Shown: positions 37,455 through 51,187 of the stretch, one piece after another
How positions within the stretch are numbered: the first letter of the stretch is position 1
Layout of the letters: every line of letters starts with the position of its first letter
Origin: Calliopsis andreniformis
Taxonomy: Eukaryota > Arthropoda > Insecta > Hymenoptera > Andrenidae
DNA length: 64,000 nt
Assembly: GCF_051401765.1 (NCBI RefSeq)
Contig: NW_027480429.1
Span: forward strand, 14,388,157 to 14,452,156
Direction: 5' to 3'
The notes under the pieces: model-generated
What the model saw: only the letters and a program-made list of their open reading frames with translations
Databases searched by the model: none
What the model was told of the DNA's origin: nothing
Made by a program: the position numbers and the translations under genes

Positions 37455-39080
37455 CAACCTAGGTTTCACTCCAGGGCGTTGCTCCTCCAGATCGAATAGT
37501 TACGGCCTAAGCAGTCAACGCCAGAAGCATAAAATACGATAAAGATGCAACAGTTTTTCCATCGTATAAAACGAATAATTGCAACCAGTGTGAAAGTTAT
37601 GGTCATTTCTACATTCCGAGCAACCTAGGCCTCACTCTAGGGCGTTGTTCCACCAGATCGAATAGTTAGGACCTAAGAAGTTAACGCCAGAAGCATAAAA
37701 TGCAATAAAAATACAACAGTTTTTCCATCGTGTAGCAGGAGTAATATGCAACCAGTGTGATAGTAGTGGTCATTTCTACGTTCCGGGTAACCTAGGCTTC
37801 ACTCCACGGCGTTGTTCCACCAGATCGAATAGTTAGGGCCTAAGAAGTCAACACCAGAATAATAAAATACAAAATAAATACAACAGCCTTTACACCGTAT
37901 AAAACGAATAACTGCAACCCGTGTGAAAGTGATGGTCATTTCTACGTTCCAGGTAACCTAGGCTTCACTCTAGGGCGTTGTTCCACCAGATGGTATAGCT
38001 AGGGCCTAAGAAGTAAACGCCAGAAGCATAAAATACGATATAAATACAACTGCTTTTCCATCGTATAAAAGAATAATTGCAACCAGTGTGAAAGTAATGG
38101 TCATTTCTACGTTCCGGGCAACCTCGGCTTCACTCTAGGGCGTTGCTCCACCACATCTAATAGCTACGGCCTTAGAAGTCAACGCCAGAGGCATAAAATA
38201 CAATATAAATACAACAGCGTTTCCATCGTATAAAACGAATAATTGCAACCAGTGTGAAAGTTATGGTCATTTCTACATTCCGAGCAACCTAGGCTTCACT
38301 CTAGGGCGTTGCTCCACCAGATCGAATAGTTAGGTCCTTAGAAGTAAACGCCAGAAGCATAAAATGCGATATAAATACAACAGCTTTTACATCGTATAAA
38401 AGGAATAATTGCAAACAGTGTGAAAGTAATGGTCATTTCTACGTTCCGGCCAACCTGGGCTTCACCCTAGGCCGTTGTTCCACCAGATCGAATAGTTAGG
38501 GCCTAAGAAGTGAACGCCAGAACCATAAAATGCAATAAAAATACAACAGTTTTTCCATCGTATAACAGGATTAATTGCAACCAGTTTGAAAGTGATGGTC
38601 ATTTCTCCTTTCCGGGCAACCTAGGCTTCACTCTAGGGCGTTGCTCCACCAGATCAAACAGTTAGGGCCTCAGAAGTCAACGCCCGAAGCATAAAATACA
38701 AGATAAATAGAAGAGTTTTTCCATTGTGTAAAACGAATAATTGCTACCAGTGTAAAAGTTATGGTCATTTCTACGTTCCGGGCAACCTAGGCTTCACTCT
38801 ATGGCGTTCTTCCACCACATCGAATAGCTACGGCCCCAGAAGTCAACACCTGAAGTCTAAAATACAATAAAAATACAACAGTCTTTCCATCCTATAACAG
38901 GAATAATTGCAACCCGTGTGAATGTGATGGTCATTTCTGCGTTCCAGGCAACCTAGGCTTCACTCTAGGGCGTTGTTCCACCAGATCGAATAGTTAGGGC
39001 CTAAGAAGTCAACGCCAGTAGCATAAAATACGATATAAATACAACAACTTTTCCATCGTATAAAACGAATAATTGCAACC
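37455..39080 (+). repeat. Long-range block J, copy 1 (offset 20891 bp)
   Basis: About ten monomers that recur in order at 58346-59971. Markers are CCAGGGCGT with GCTCCTC, GATAAAGATGCAACAG, GTGTAGCAGGAGTAATATGC (37730 and 58621), the CAACACCAGAA / TTTACACCG monomer, CCGGCCAACCTGGG and TTTCTCCTTTCC. Several substitutions and a 1-bp deletion (CGTATAAAAGAATAATTGC near 38064) separate the copies. Confidence 0.82.
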
Positions 39081-40189
39081 AGTTTGAAGGTGATGGTCAT
39101 TTCTACGTACCGGGCAACCTAGGCTTCACTCTAGGGCGTTGCTCCACCAGACGAAACAGTTAGGGCCTTAGAAGTCAACGCCCGAAGCATAAAATACAAA
39201 ATAAATAGAACAGTTATTCCATTGTATAAAACGCATAATTGCTACCAGTGTAAAAGTTATGGTCATTTCTACGTTCCGGGCAACCTAGGCTTCACCCAAG
39301 GGCGTTTTTCCACCAGATCGAATAGTTCGGGCCTAAGATGTGAACGCCAGAAGAATAAAATACAATATAAATATAACAGTTTTTCCATCGTATAAAACGA
39401 ATAATAGCAACCAGTGTGAAAGTTATGGTCATTTCTACGTTCCGGGCAACCTAGGCTCCACTCTAGGGCGTTTTTCCACCAGATCGAATAGTTCGGGCCT
39501 AAGATGTGAACGCCTGAAGCATAAAATACAATATAAATATAACAGTTCTTCCATCGTATAGAACGAATAACAGCAACCAGTGTGAAAGTTATGGTCATTT
39601 CTACGTTCCGGGCTACCTAGGCTTCACTCTGTGGCGTTCTTCCACCACATCGAATAGCAACGGCCTCAGTAGTCAACGCCAGAAGCATAAAATACAATAT
39701 AAATATAACAGTTTTTCCATCGTATAAAACGAATAATTGCAACCAGTGTGAAAGTTATGGTCATTTCTACATTCCGAGCAACCTAGGCCTCACTCTAGGG
39801 CGTTGTTCCACCAGATCGAATAGTTAGGGCCTAAGAAGTGAACGCCAGAAGCATAAAATGCAATAAAAATACAACAGTTTTTCCATCGTGTAGCAGGAGT
39901 AATATGCAACCAGTGTAATAGTAGTGGTCATTTCTACGTTCCGGGCAACCTAGGCTTCACTCCACGGCGTTGTTCCACCAGATCGAATAGTTAGGGCCCA
40001 CGAAGTCAACACCAGAAGAATAAAATACAAAATAAATACAACAGCCTTTACACCGTATAAAACGAATAATTGCAACCCGTGTTAAAGTGATGGTCATTTC
40101 TACGTTCCAGGCAACCTAGGCTTCACTCTAGGGCGTTGTTCCACCAGATCGTATAGCTAGGGCCTAAGAAGTAAACGCCAGAAGCATAA
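39081..40189 (+). repeat. Monomers missing from the downstream copy
   Basis: Between the two long-range blocks the offset falls from 20891 to 19230 bp, a difference of 1661 bp or ten monomers. The monomers around here up to about 40708 therefore have no counterpart at the matching junction near 59971/59939. They include two successive AAGATGTGAACGCC monomers (near 39335 and 39501) and another GTGTAGCAGGAGTAATATGC (39888). Confidence 0.72.
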
Positions 40190-41730
40190 AATACAATATA
40201 AATACAACAGCTTTTCCATCGTATAAAACGAATAATTGCTACCAGTGTGAAAGTTATGGTCATTTCTACTTTCCGGGCAACCTAGGCTTCACTCTAGGGC
40301 GTTGCTCCACCAGATCAAACAGTTAGGGCCTCAGAAGGCAACGCCCGAAGCATAAAATACAAGACAAATAGAAGAGTTTTTCCATTGTGTAAAACGAATA
40401 ATTGCTACCAGTGTAAAAGTTATGGTCATTTCTACGTTCCGGGCAACCTAGGCTTCACTCTATGGCGTTCTTCCACCACATCGAATAGCTACGGCCTCAG
40501 AAGTCAACACCTGAAGTCTAAAATACAATAAAAATACAACAGTCTTTCCATCCTATGACAGGATTAATTGCTACCAGTGTGAAAGTTATGGTCATTTCTA
40601 CTTTCCGGGCAACCTAGGCTTCACCCTAGGGCGTTGTTCCACCTGATGGAATAGTTAGGTCCCAAGAAGTCAACGCCAGAAGCATAAAATACGATATAAA
40701 TACAACAGCTTTTCCATCGTATAAAACGAATAATTGCAACCAGTTTGAAAGTGATGGTCATTTCTACGTACCGCGCAACCTAGGCTTCACTATAGGGCGT
40801 TGCTCCACCAGGTCAAACAGTTAGGGCCTTAGAAGCCAACTCCCGAAGCATTAAAGACAAAATAAATAGAACAGTTTTTCCATTGTATAAAACGAATAAT
40901 TGCTACCAGTGTATAAGTTATGGTCATTTCTACGTTCAGGGCGACATAGGCTTCACCCTAGGCCGTTGTTCCACCAGATCGAATGGTTAGGGCCTAAGAA
41001 GTGAACGCCAGAAGCATAAAATACAATATAAATACAACAGTTTTTCCATCATATAAAACGAATAATTGCAACCAGTATGAAAGTTATGGTCATTTCTACG
41101 TTCCGCGCAACCTAGGCTTCACCCTAGGGCGCTGCTCCAACAGATTGTATAGTTAGGGCCTTAGAAGTCAATGCCCGAAGCATATAATGCAATAAAAATA
41201 CAACAGTATTTCCATCATATAACAGGAATAATTGCAACCAATTTGAAAGTGATGGTCATTTATACGTACCGGGCAACCTACGCTTCACTCGAGGGCGTTG
41301 CTCCACCAGGTCGAATAGTTAGGGCCTTAGAAGTCAACTCCCGTAGCATAAAATACAAGATAAATAGAACAGTTTTTCCATCGTATAAAACGAATAATTG
41401 CTGCCAGTGTGAAAGTTATGGTCATTTCTACTTGCCGGGCAACCTAGGCTTCACCCTAGGGCGTTGTTCCGCCTGATGGAATAGTTAGGGCCTAAGAAGT
41501 CAACGCCAGAAGCATAAAATACGATATAAATACAACAGCGTTTCCATCGTATAAAACGAATAATTGCAACCAGTTTCAAAGTGATGGTCATTTCTACGTA
41601 CCGGGCAACCTAGCCTTCACTCTAGGGCGTTGCTCCACCAGATCAAACAGTTAGGGCCTTAGAAGTCAACGCCCGAAGCATAAAATACAACATAATAGAA
41701 CAGTTTTTCCATTGTATAAAACGAATAATT
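40190..41730 (+). repeat. 13/14-monomer duplication, copy 1
   Basis: Recurs at 42510-43886, at offset 2322 bp in its left part and 2156 bp in its right part. Matching markers are TTAGGTCCCAAGAAG (2322 apart) and GGCGCTGCTCCAACAG (41129 and 43285, 2156 apart). The 166-bp difference is one whole monomer (about 40900-41065) present here and absent in the other copy. Other markers are GCATATAATGC, CATTTATACG, CTACGCTTCACTCGAGGG and AATTGCTGCCAG. Confidence 0.82.
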
Positions 41731-44700
41731 GCAAACAGTGTGAAAGTAATGGTCATTTCTACGTTCCGGCCAACCTGGGCTTCACCCTAGGCCGTTGTTC
41801 CACCAGATCGAATAGTTAGGGCCTAAGAAGTGAACGCCAGAACCATAAAATGCAATAAAAATACAACAGTTTTTCCATCGTATAACAGGATTAATTGCAA
41901 CCAGTTTGAAAGTGATGGTCATTTCTCCTTTCCGGGCAACCTAGGCTTCACTCTAGGGCGTTGCTCCACCAGATCAAACAGTTAGGGCCTCAGAAGTCAA
42001 CGCCCGAAGCATAAAATACAAGAGAAATAGAAGAGTTTTTCCATTGTGTAAAACGAATAATTGCTACCAGTGTAAAAGTTATGGTCATTCCTACGTTCCG
42101 GGCAACCTAGGCTTCACTCCACGGCGTTGTTCCACCAGATCGAATAGTTAGGGCCTAAGAAGTCAACACCAGAAGAATAAAATACAAAATAAATACAACA
42201 GCCTTACACCGTATAAAACGAATAATTGCAACCCGTGTGAAAGTGATGGTCATTTCTACGTTCCAGGCAACCTAGGCTTCACTCTAGGGCGTTGTTCCAC
42301 CAGATCGTATAGCTAGGGCCTAAGAAGTAAACGCCAGAAGCATAAGATACGATATAAATACAACTGCTTTTCCATCGTATAAAACGAATAATTGCAACCA
42401 GTGTGAAAGTAATGGACATTTCTACGTTCCGGGCAACCTAGGCTTCACTCTAGGGCGTTGCTCCACCACATCTAATAGCTACGGCCTTAGAAGTCAACGC
42501 CAGAGGCATAAAATACAATATAAATACAACAGCTTTTCCATCGTATAAAACGAAAAATTGCTACCAGTGTGAAAGTTATGGTCATTTCTACTTTCCGGGC
42601 AACCTAGGCTTCACTCTAGGGCGTTGCTCCACCAGATCAAACAGTTAGGGCCTCAGAAGGCAACGCCCGAAGCATAAAATACAAGATAAATAGAAGGGTT
42701 TTTCCATTGTGTAAAACGAATAATTGCTACCAGTGTAAAAGTTATGGTCATTTCTACGTTCCGGGCAACCTAGGCTTCACTCTATGGCGTTCTTCCACCA
42801 CATCGGATAGCTACGGCCTCAGAAGTCAACACCTGAAGTCTAAAATACAATAAAAATACAACAGTCTTTCCACCCAATGACAGGATTAATTGCTACCAGT
42901 GTGAAAGTTATGGTCATTTCTACTTTCCGGGCAACCTAGGCTTCACCCTAGGGCGTTGTTCCACCTGATGGAATAGTTAGGTCCCAAGAAGTCAACGCCA
43001 GAAGCATAAAATACGATATAAATACAACAGCTTTTCCATCGTATAAAACGAATAATTGCAACCAGTTTGAAAGTGATGGTCATTTCTACGTACCGCGCAA
43101 CCTAGGCTTCACTATAGGGCGTTGCTCCACCAGGTCAAACAGTTAGGGCCTTAGAAGCCAACTCCCGAAGCATTAAAGACAAAATAAATAGAACAGTTTT
43201 TCCATTGTATAAAACGAATAATTGCTACCAGTATGAAAGTTATGGTCATTTCTACTTTCCGGGCAACCTAGGCTTCACCCTAGGGCGCTGCTCCAACAGA
43301 TTGTATAGTTAGGGCCTTAGAAGTCAATGCCCGAAGCATATAATGCAATAAAAATAAAACAGTATTTCCATCATATAACAGGAATAATTGCAACCAATTT
43401 GAAAGTGATGGTCATTTATACGTACCGGGCAACCTACGCTTCACTCGAGGGCGTTGCTCCACCAGATCGAATAGTTAGGGCCTTAGAAGTCAACTCCCGT
43501 AGCATAAAATACAAGATAAATAGAACAGTTTTTCCATCGTATAAAACGAATAATTGCTGCCAGTGTGAAAGTTATGGTCATTTCTACTTGCCGGGCAACC
43601 TAGGCTTCACCCTAGGGCGTTGTTCCGCCTGATCGAATAGTTAGGGCCTAAGAAGTCAACGCCAGAAGCATAAAATACGATATAAATACAACAGCGTTTC
43701 CATCGTATAAAACGAATAGTTGCAACCAGTTTGAAAGTGATGGTCATTTCTACGTACCGGGCAACCTAGCCTTCACTCTAGGGCGTTGCTCCACCAGATC
43801 AAACAGTTAGGGCCTTAGAAGTCAACGCCCGAAGCATAAAATACAACATAATAGAACAGTTTTTCCATTGTATAAAACGAATAATTGCTACCAGTGTAAA
43901 CTTTATGGTCAATTCTACGTTCCGGGCAACCTAGGCTTCACCCTAGGGCGTTGTTCCACCAGATCGAATAGTTCGGGCCTAAGAAGTGAACGCCAGAAGA
44001 ATAAAATACAATATAAATATAACAGTTTTTCCATCGTATAAAACGAATAATAGCAACCAGTGTGAAAGTTGTGGTCATTTCTACGTTCCGGGCAACCTAG
44101 GTTTCACTCTAGGGCGTCGCTCCACCAGATCAAACAGTTAGGGCCTTAGGAGCCAACGCCCGAAGCATTAAATACAAAATAAATAGAACAGTTTTTCCAT
44201 TTTATAAAACGAATAATTGCTACCAGTGTAAAAGTTATGGTCATTTCTACGTTCCGGGCAACCTAGGCTTCACCCTCGGCCGTTGTTCCAGCAGATCGAA
44301 TAGCTAGGGCCTAAGAAGTGAACGCCAGAAGCATAAAATACAATATAAATACAACAGTTTTTCCATCATATAAAACGAATAATTGCAACCTGTATGAAAG
44401 TTATGGTCACTTCTACGTTCCGAGCACCCTAGGCGTCACTCGAGGGCGTTGCTCCACCAGATCAAACAGTTAGGGCCTTAGGAGCCAACGCCCGAAGCAT
44501 TAAATACAAAATAAATAGAACAGTTTTTCCATCATATAAAACGAATAATTGCAACCAGTATGAAAGTTATGGTCATTTCTACGTTCCGAGCACCCTAGGC
44601 GTCACTCTAGGGCGTTGCTCCACCAGACGAAACAGTTAGGGCCTTAGAAGTCAACGCCCGAAGCATAAAATACAATATAAATATAACAGTTTTTCCATCG

Positions 44701-44770
44701 TATAAAACGAATAATAGCAACCAGTGTGAAAGTTATGGTCATTTCTACGTTCCGGGCAACCTAGCTTTCA
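40709..44770 (+). repeat. Long-range block I, copy 1 (offset 19230 bp)
   Basis: About 24 monomers repeated at 59939-64000, including both members of the 13/14-monomer duplication. The internal duplication is therefore older than the long-range copy. Paired positions: ATGCCCGAAGCATATAATGC near 41171 pairs with 60401, and 43327 pairs with 62557. The true right edge is unknown because the window ends. Confidence 0.86.
42510..43886 (+). repeat. 13/14-monomer duplication, copy 2
   Basis: Partner of 40190-41730, one monomer shorter. The monomer near 43220-43290 is the fusion at the deletion point: it starts like one of the two monomers in copy 1 (GCTACCAGT) and ends like the next one (ATGAAAG). 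The right edge is at GCTACCAGTG, where copy 1 reads GCAAACAGTG. Confidence 0.78.
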
Positions 44771-45599
44771 CTCTAGGGCGTTGCTCCACCAGATCAAACA
44801 GTTAGGGCCTTAGACGCCAACGCCCGAAGCATTAAATACAAAATAAATAGAACAGCTTTCCATTGTATATAACGAATAATTGCTAACAGTGTAAAAGTTA
44901 TGGTCATTTCTACGTTCCGGGCTACCTAGGCTTCACCCTAGGCCGTTGTTCCACCAGATCGAATAGTTAGGGCCTAAGGAGTGAACGCCAGAAGCATAAA
45001 ATGCAATATAAATACAACAGTTTTTCCATCATATAAAACGAATAATTGCAACGAGTATGAAAGTTATGGTCATTTCTACTTTCCGGGCAACCTAGGCTTC
45101 ACCCTGGGGCGTTGCGCAAACAGATTGAATAGTTTGGGCCTTAGAAGTCAATGCCCGAATGATAAAATGCAATGAAAATTAAACAGTTTTTCCATCGTAT
45201 AACAGGATTAATTGCAACCAGTTTGAAAGTGATCGTCATTTCTACGTTCCGGGCAACCTAGGCTTCACTCTAGGGCGTTGCTCCACTAGATCGAAATGCT
45301 AGGGCCTTAGAAGTCAACGCCAGAAGCATAAAATACAATATAAATACAACAGCATTTCCATCGTATAAAACGAATAATTGCTACCAGTGTGAAAGTTATG
45401 GTCATTTCTACTTTCCGGGCAACCTAGGCTTCACCCTAGGGCGTTGTTCCACCTGATGGAATAGTTAGGTCCCAAGAAGTCAACGCCAGAAGCATAAAAT
45501 ACGATATAAATACAACAGTTTTTCCATCATATGAAACGAATAATTGCAACTAGTATGAAAGTTATGGTCATTTCTACTTTCCGGGCAACCTAGGCTTCA
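44771..45599 (+). repeat. Monomers with frequent length changes
   Basis: About five monomers between blocks, with several private variants: TTGCGCAAACAG, GAATGATAAAATGC, AAAATTAAACAG and GATCGAAATGC. Nothing besides satellite was seen. Confidence 0.72.
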
Positions 45600-46587
45600 C
45601 CCTAGGGCGTTGCTCCAACAGATTGAATAGCTAGGGCCTTAGAAGTCAAAGCCCAAAGCATAAAATGCAATAAAAATACAACAGTCGTTCCATCATATAA
45701 CAGGAATAATTGCAACCCGTGTAAGTGATGGTCATTTCTACTTTCCGGGCAACCTAGGCTTCACCCTAGGGCGTTGTTCCACATGATGGAATAGTTAGGG
45801 CCTAAGAAGTCAAGCCAGAAGCATAAAATACGATATAGGTACAACAGCTTTTCCATCGTATAAAACGAATTATTGCTACCAGTGTGAAAGTTATGGTCAT
45901 TTCTACTTTCCGGCCAACCTAGGCTACACCCTAGGGCGTTGTTCCACCTGATGGAATAGTTAGGGCCTAAGAAGTCAACGCCAGAAGCATAAAATACGAT
46001 ATAAATACAACAGCTTTTCCATCGTATAAAACGAATAATTGCAACCAGTTGAAAGTGATGGTCATTTCTACGTACCGGGCAACCTAGGCTTCACCCCAGG
46101 GCGTTGCTCCAACAGATTGAATAGCTAGGGCCTTAGAAGTCAAAGCCCAAAGCATAAAATGCAATAAAAATACAACAGTCTTTCCATCATATAACAGGAA
46201 TAATTGCAACCCGTGTAAGTGATGGTCATTTCTACTTTCCGGGCAACCTAGGCTTCACCCTAGGGCGTTGTTCCACATGATGGAATAGTTAGGGCCTAAG
46301 AAGTCAAGCCAGTAGCATAAAATACGATATAGGTACAACAGCTTTTCCATCGTATAAAACGAATTATTGCTACCAGTGTGAAAGTTATGGTCATTTCTAC
46401 TTTCCGGCCAACCTAGGCTACACCCTAGGGCGTTGTTCCACCTGATGGAATAGTTAGGGCCTAAGAAGTCAACGCCAGAAGCATAAAATACGATATAAAT
46501 ACAACAGCTTTTCCATCGTATAAAACGAATAATTGCAACCAGTTGAAAGTGATGGTCATTTCTACGTACCGGGCAACCTAGGCTTCA
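45600..46587 (+). repeat. Trimer tandem duplication, two units of 494 bp
   Basis: Units at about 45600-46093 and 46094-46587. They share GTCAAAGCCCAAAGC, CCCGTGTAAGTG, GTCAAGCCAG, ACGATATAGGTAC, CCGGCCAACC and CCAGTTGAAAG. The unit is 494 bp and not 498 because three of these variants are small deletions (CCCGTGTAAGTG, GTCAAGCCAG and CCAGTTGAAAG each lack one to three bases of the usual monomer). The units differ in CAGTCGTTCC/CAGTCTTTCC and CCAGAAGC/CCAGTAGC. Confidence 0.83.
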
Positions 46588-49500
46588 CTCTAGGGCGTTG
46601 CTCCACCAGATCAAACAGTTAGGGCCTCACAAGTCAACGCCCGAAGCATAAAATACAAGATAAATAGAAGAGTTTTTCCATTGTGTAAAACGAATAATTG
46701 CTACCAGTGTAAAAGTTATGGTCATTTCTACGTTCCGGGCAACCTAGGCTTCACTCTATGGCGTTCTTCCACCACATCGAATAGCTACGGCCTCAGAAGT
46801 CAACACCTGAAGTCTAAAATACAATAAAAATACAACAGTCTTTCCATCCTATAACAGGAATAATTGCAACCCGTGTGAAGGTGATGGTCATTTCTGCGAT
46901 CCAGGCAACCTAGGCTTCACTCTAAGGCGTTGTTCCACCAGATCGAATAGTTAGGGTCTAAGAAGTCAACGCCAGTAGCATAAAATACGATATAAATACA
47001 ACAACTTTTCCATCGTATAAAACGAATAATTGCAACCAGTTTGAAGGTGATGGTCATTTCTACGTGCCGGGCAACCTAGGCTTCACTCTAGGTCGTTGCT
47101 CCACCAGACGAAACAGTTAGGGCCTTAGAAGTCAACGCCCGAAGCACAAAATACAAAATAAATAGAACAGTTATTCCATTGTATAGAACGCATAATTGCT
47201 ACCAGTGTAAAAGTTATGGTCATTTCTACGTTCCGGGCAACCTAGGCTTCACCCAAGGGCGTTGTTCCAACAGATCGAATAGTTCGGGCCTAAGAAGTGA
47301 ACGCCAGAAGAACAAAATACAATATAAATATAACAGTTTTTCCATCGTATAAAACGAATAGTAGCAACCAGTGTGAAAGTTATGGTCATTTCTACGTTCC
47401 GGGTAACCTAGGTTTCACTCTAGGGCGTTGCTCCACCAGATCAAACAGTTAGGGCCTTAGAAGCCAACGCCCGAAGCATTAAATACAAAATAAGTAGAAC
47501 AGTTTTTCCATTGTAAAAAACGAATAATTGCTACCAGTGTAAACGTTATGGTCATTTCTAAGTTCCGGGCAACCCAGGCTTCACTCTATGGCGTTGCTCC
47601 ACTAGATCGAATAGCTAGGGCCTTTGAAGTCAATGCCAGAAGCATAAAATACAATATAAATACAACCCTTTTTCCATCGTATAAAACAAATAATTACAAC
47701 CAGTATGAAACTTATGGTCATTTCTACTTTCCGAGCAACCTACACTTCACCCTAGGGCGATGCTCCAACAGATTGAATAGTTAGGGCCTTAGAAGTCAAC
47801 GCCCGAAGCATAAAATGCAATAAAAATACAACAGTGTTTCCATCATATAACAGGAATAATTGAAATCAGTTTGAAAGCGATGGCCAATTCTACGTTCCGG
47901 GCAAACTAGGCTTCACTCTAGGGCGTTGATCCACCAGATCAAACAGTTAGGGCCTTAGAAGCCAACGCCCGAAGCATTAAATACAAAATAAGTAGAACAG
48001 TTTTTCCATTGTATAAAACGAATAATTGCTACCAGTGTAAACGTTATGGTCATTTCTACGTTCCGGGCAACCCAGGCTTCACTCTATGGCGTTGCTCCAC
48101 TAGATCGAATAGCTAGGCCCTTTGAAGTCAACGCCAGAAGCATAAAATACAATATAAATACAACACTTTTTCCATCGTATAAAACAAATAATTGCAACCA
48201 GTATGAAACTTATGGTCATTTCTACTTTCCGAGCAACCTACACTTCACCCTAGGGCGTTGCTCCAACAGATTGAATAGTTTCGGCCTTAGAAGTCAATGC
48301 CCGAAGCATAAAATACGATATAAATAAAACAGTTTTTCCATTGTATAAACCGAATAATTGCAACCAGTATAAAAGTTATGGTCATTTCTACTTTCCGGGC
48401 GACCTGGGCTTCACCCTAGGACGTTGCTCCAACAGATTGAATAGTTAGGGCCTTAGAAGTCAATGCCCGAAGCATAAAATACATTATAAATACAACAGTT
48501 TTTCCATCATATAAAACGAATAATTGCAACTAGTATGAAAGTTATGGTCATTTCTACTTTCCGGGCAACCTAGGCTTCACCCTAGGGCGTTGCTCCAACA
48601 GATTGAATAGCTAGGGCTATAGAAGTCAAAGCCCAAAGCATAAAATGCAATGAAAGTACAACAGCCTTTCCATCATATAACAGGAATAATTGCAACCCGT
48701 GTAAGTTATGGTCATTTCTACTTTCCGGGCAACCTAGGCTTCACCCTAGGGCGTTGTTCCACATGGTGGAATAGTTAGGGCCTAAGAAGTCAACGCCAGA
48801 AGCATAAAATACGATATAGATACAACAGCTTTTCCATCGTATAAAACGAATTATTGCTACCAGTGTGAAAGTTATGGTCATTTCTACTTTCCGGCCAACC
48901 TAGGCTACACCCTAGGGCGTTGTTCCACCAGATCGAATAGTTAGGGCCTAAGAAGTCAACGCCAGTAGCATAAAATACGATATAAATACAACAGCTTTTC
49001 CATCGTATAAAACGAATAATTGCAACCAGTTTGAAAGTGATGGTCATTTCTACGTACCGGGCAACCTAGGCTTCACTCTAGGGCGTTGCTCCACCAGACG
49101 AAACAGTTAGGGCCTTAGAAGTCAACGCCCAAAGCATAAAATGCAATAAAAATGCAACAGCCTTTCCATCATATGACAGGAATAATTGCAACCCGTGTAA
49201 GTTATGGTCATTTCTACTTTCCGGGCAACCTAGGCTTCACCCTAGGGCGTTGCTCCACCAGATCAAACAGTTAGGGCCTTAGAAGCCAACGCCCGAAGCA
49301 TTAAATACAAAATAAGTAGAACAGTTTTTCCATTGTATAAAACGAATAATTGCTACCAGTGTAAACGTTATGGTCATTTCTACGTTCCGGGCAACCCTGG
49401 CTTCACTCTATGGCGTTGCTCCACTAGATCGAATAGCTAGGGCCTTTGAAGTCAACGCCAGAAGCATAAAATACAATATAAATACAACACTTTTTCCATC

Positions 49501-51187
49501 GTATAAAACAAATAATTGCAACCAGTATGAAACTTATGGTCCTTTCTACTTTCCGAGCAACCTACACTTCACCCTAGGGCGATGCTCCAACAGATTGAAT
49601 AGTTAGGGCCTTAGAAGTCAACGCCCGAAGCATAAAATGCAATGAAAATACAACAGCGTTTCCATCATATAACAGAAATAATTGCAATCAGTTTGAAAGT
49701 GATGGCCAATTCTACGTTCCGGGCAAACTAGGCTTCACTCTAGGGCGTTGCTCCACCAGATCGAATAGTTAGGGCCTTAGAAGTCAACGCCCGAAGCATA
49801 AAATGCAGAATAAGTAGAACAATTTTTCCATCGTATAAAACGAATAATTGCAACCAGTGTGAAAGTTATGGTCGTTTCTACTTTCCGTGCAACCTAGGCT
49901 TCACCCTAGGGCGTTGCTCCAACAGATTGAATAGTTAGGGCCTTAGAAGTCAATGCCCGAAGCATAAAATACGATATAAATAAAACAGTTTTTCCATTGT
50001 ATAAAACGAATAATTGCTACCAGTGTGAAAGTTATGGTCATTTCTACGTTCCGCGCAACCTGGGCTTTACCCCAGGGCGTTGCTCCACCAAATCGAATAG
50101 CTAGGTCCCTAGAAGTAAACGCCAGAAGCATAAAATACAATAAAGATGCAAAAGTTTTTCCATCGTATAACAGGAATAACTGCAAACAGTATGAAAGTAC
50201 TGGTCATTTCTACGTTCCGGGTAACCTAGGTTTCACGCTAGGGCGTTGCTCCACCAGATCGAATAGCTAGGGACTTAGAATTCAACGCCTTAAGAATATA
50301 ATACAGTATAAGTACAACAGTTTTTCCATCGTATGAAATGAATAATTGCAACCAGTGTGAAAGTTATGGTCATTTCTACATTTAGAGCAACCTAGGCTTC
50401 ACTCTAGGGCGTTGTTCCACCAGATCGAATAGTTAGGGCCTAAGAAGTGAACGCCAGAAGCATAAAATACAATATAAATACAACAGTTTTTCCATCATAT
50501 AAAACGAATAATTGCAACCAGTATAAAAGTTATGGTCATTTCTACTTTCCGGGCGACCTAGGCTTCACCCTAGGGCGTTGCTCCGTCAGATTGAATAGCT
50601 AGGGCCTAAGAAGTCAACGCCAGTAGCATAAAATACGATATAAATACAAGAACTTTTCCATCGTATAAAACGAATAATTGCAACCAGTTTGAAGGTGATG
50701 GTCATTTCTACGTACCGGGCAACCTAGGCTTCACTCTAGGGCGTTGCTCCACCTGACGAAACAGTTAGGGCCTTAGAAGTCAACGCCCGAAGCATAAAAT
50801 ACAAAATAAATAGAACAGTTATTCCATTGTATAAAACGCATAATTGCTACCAGTGTAAAAGTTATGGTCATTTCTACGCTCCGGGCAACCTAGGCTTCAC
50901 CCAAGGGCGTTGTTCCACCAGATCGAATAGTTAGGGCCTAAGAAGTGAACGCCAGAAGCATAAAATACAATATAAATACAACAGTTTTTCCATCATATAA
51001 AACGAATAATTGCAACCAGTATGAAAGTTATGATCATTTCTTCTTTCCGGGCAACCTAGGCTTCACCCTAGGGCGTTGTTCCACCTGATGGAATAGCTAG
51101 GATCTAAGAAGTCAACGCCAGAAGCATAAAACACGATATAAATACAACAGCATTTCCATCGTATAAAACGAATAATTGCAACCAGTT
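46050..51187 (+). repeat. 31-monomer tandem duplication, copy 1 (5138 bp)
   Basis: Followed at once by 51188-56360. In every stretch I compared the copies were identical, including rare variants such as TTAGGGTCTAAG, GAAGCACAAAATAC, AACCCTTTTTCC, TAATTACAACC, GCGTTGATCC, CCTTAAGAATATAATACAG and CATTTAGAGC. The average of 165.7 bp per monomer reflects several deletion-bearing monomers. The left edge is set by the deletion CCAGTTGAAAG near 46046, which is CCAGTTTGAAAG at 51182. Confidence 0.9.
50059..50076. other. Dyad variant with matched changes in both arms
   Basis: The arms are CCTGGG (50059-50064) and CCCAGG (50071-50076) with the loop CTTTAC. Relative to the usual CCTAGG/CCTAGG, both arms differ and the stem stays fully paired. 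The same variant occurs 5138 bp downstream near 55197-55214 because that region is a duplicate, so it is one event and not two. Single-arm changes also occur elsewhere, for example CCTGGG with CCTAGG near 36797 and 38455, so pairing is not strictly kept. Confidence 0.5.

Noticed and set aside
39269..39598. Open reading frames of 60-109 codons on both strands (the longest is this 109-codon frame; many 78-codon frames at 16670, 17335, 18000 and others).
   Set aside because: Each is a translation of the satellite itself. They recur at higher-order repeat spacing, have no codon-position bias visible by eye and no ribosome-binding or splice context. Because 166 is not a multiple of 3, the frame shifts every monomer and soon meets a stop. 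No known domain is seen.
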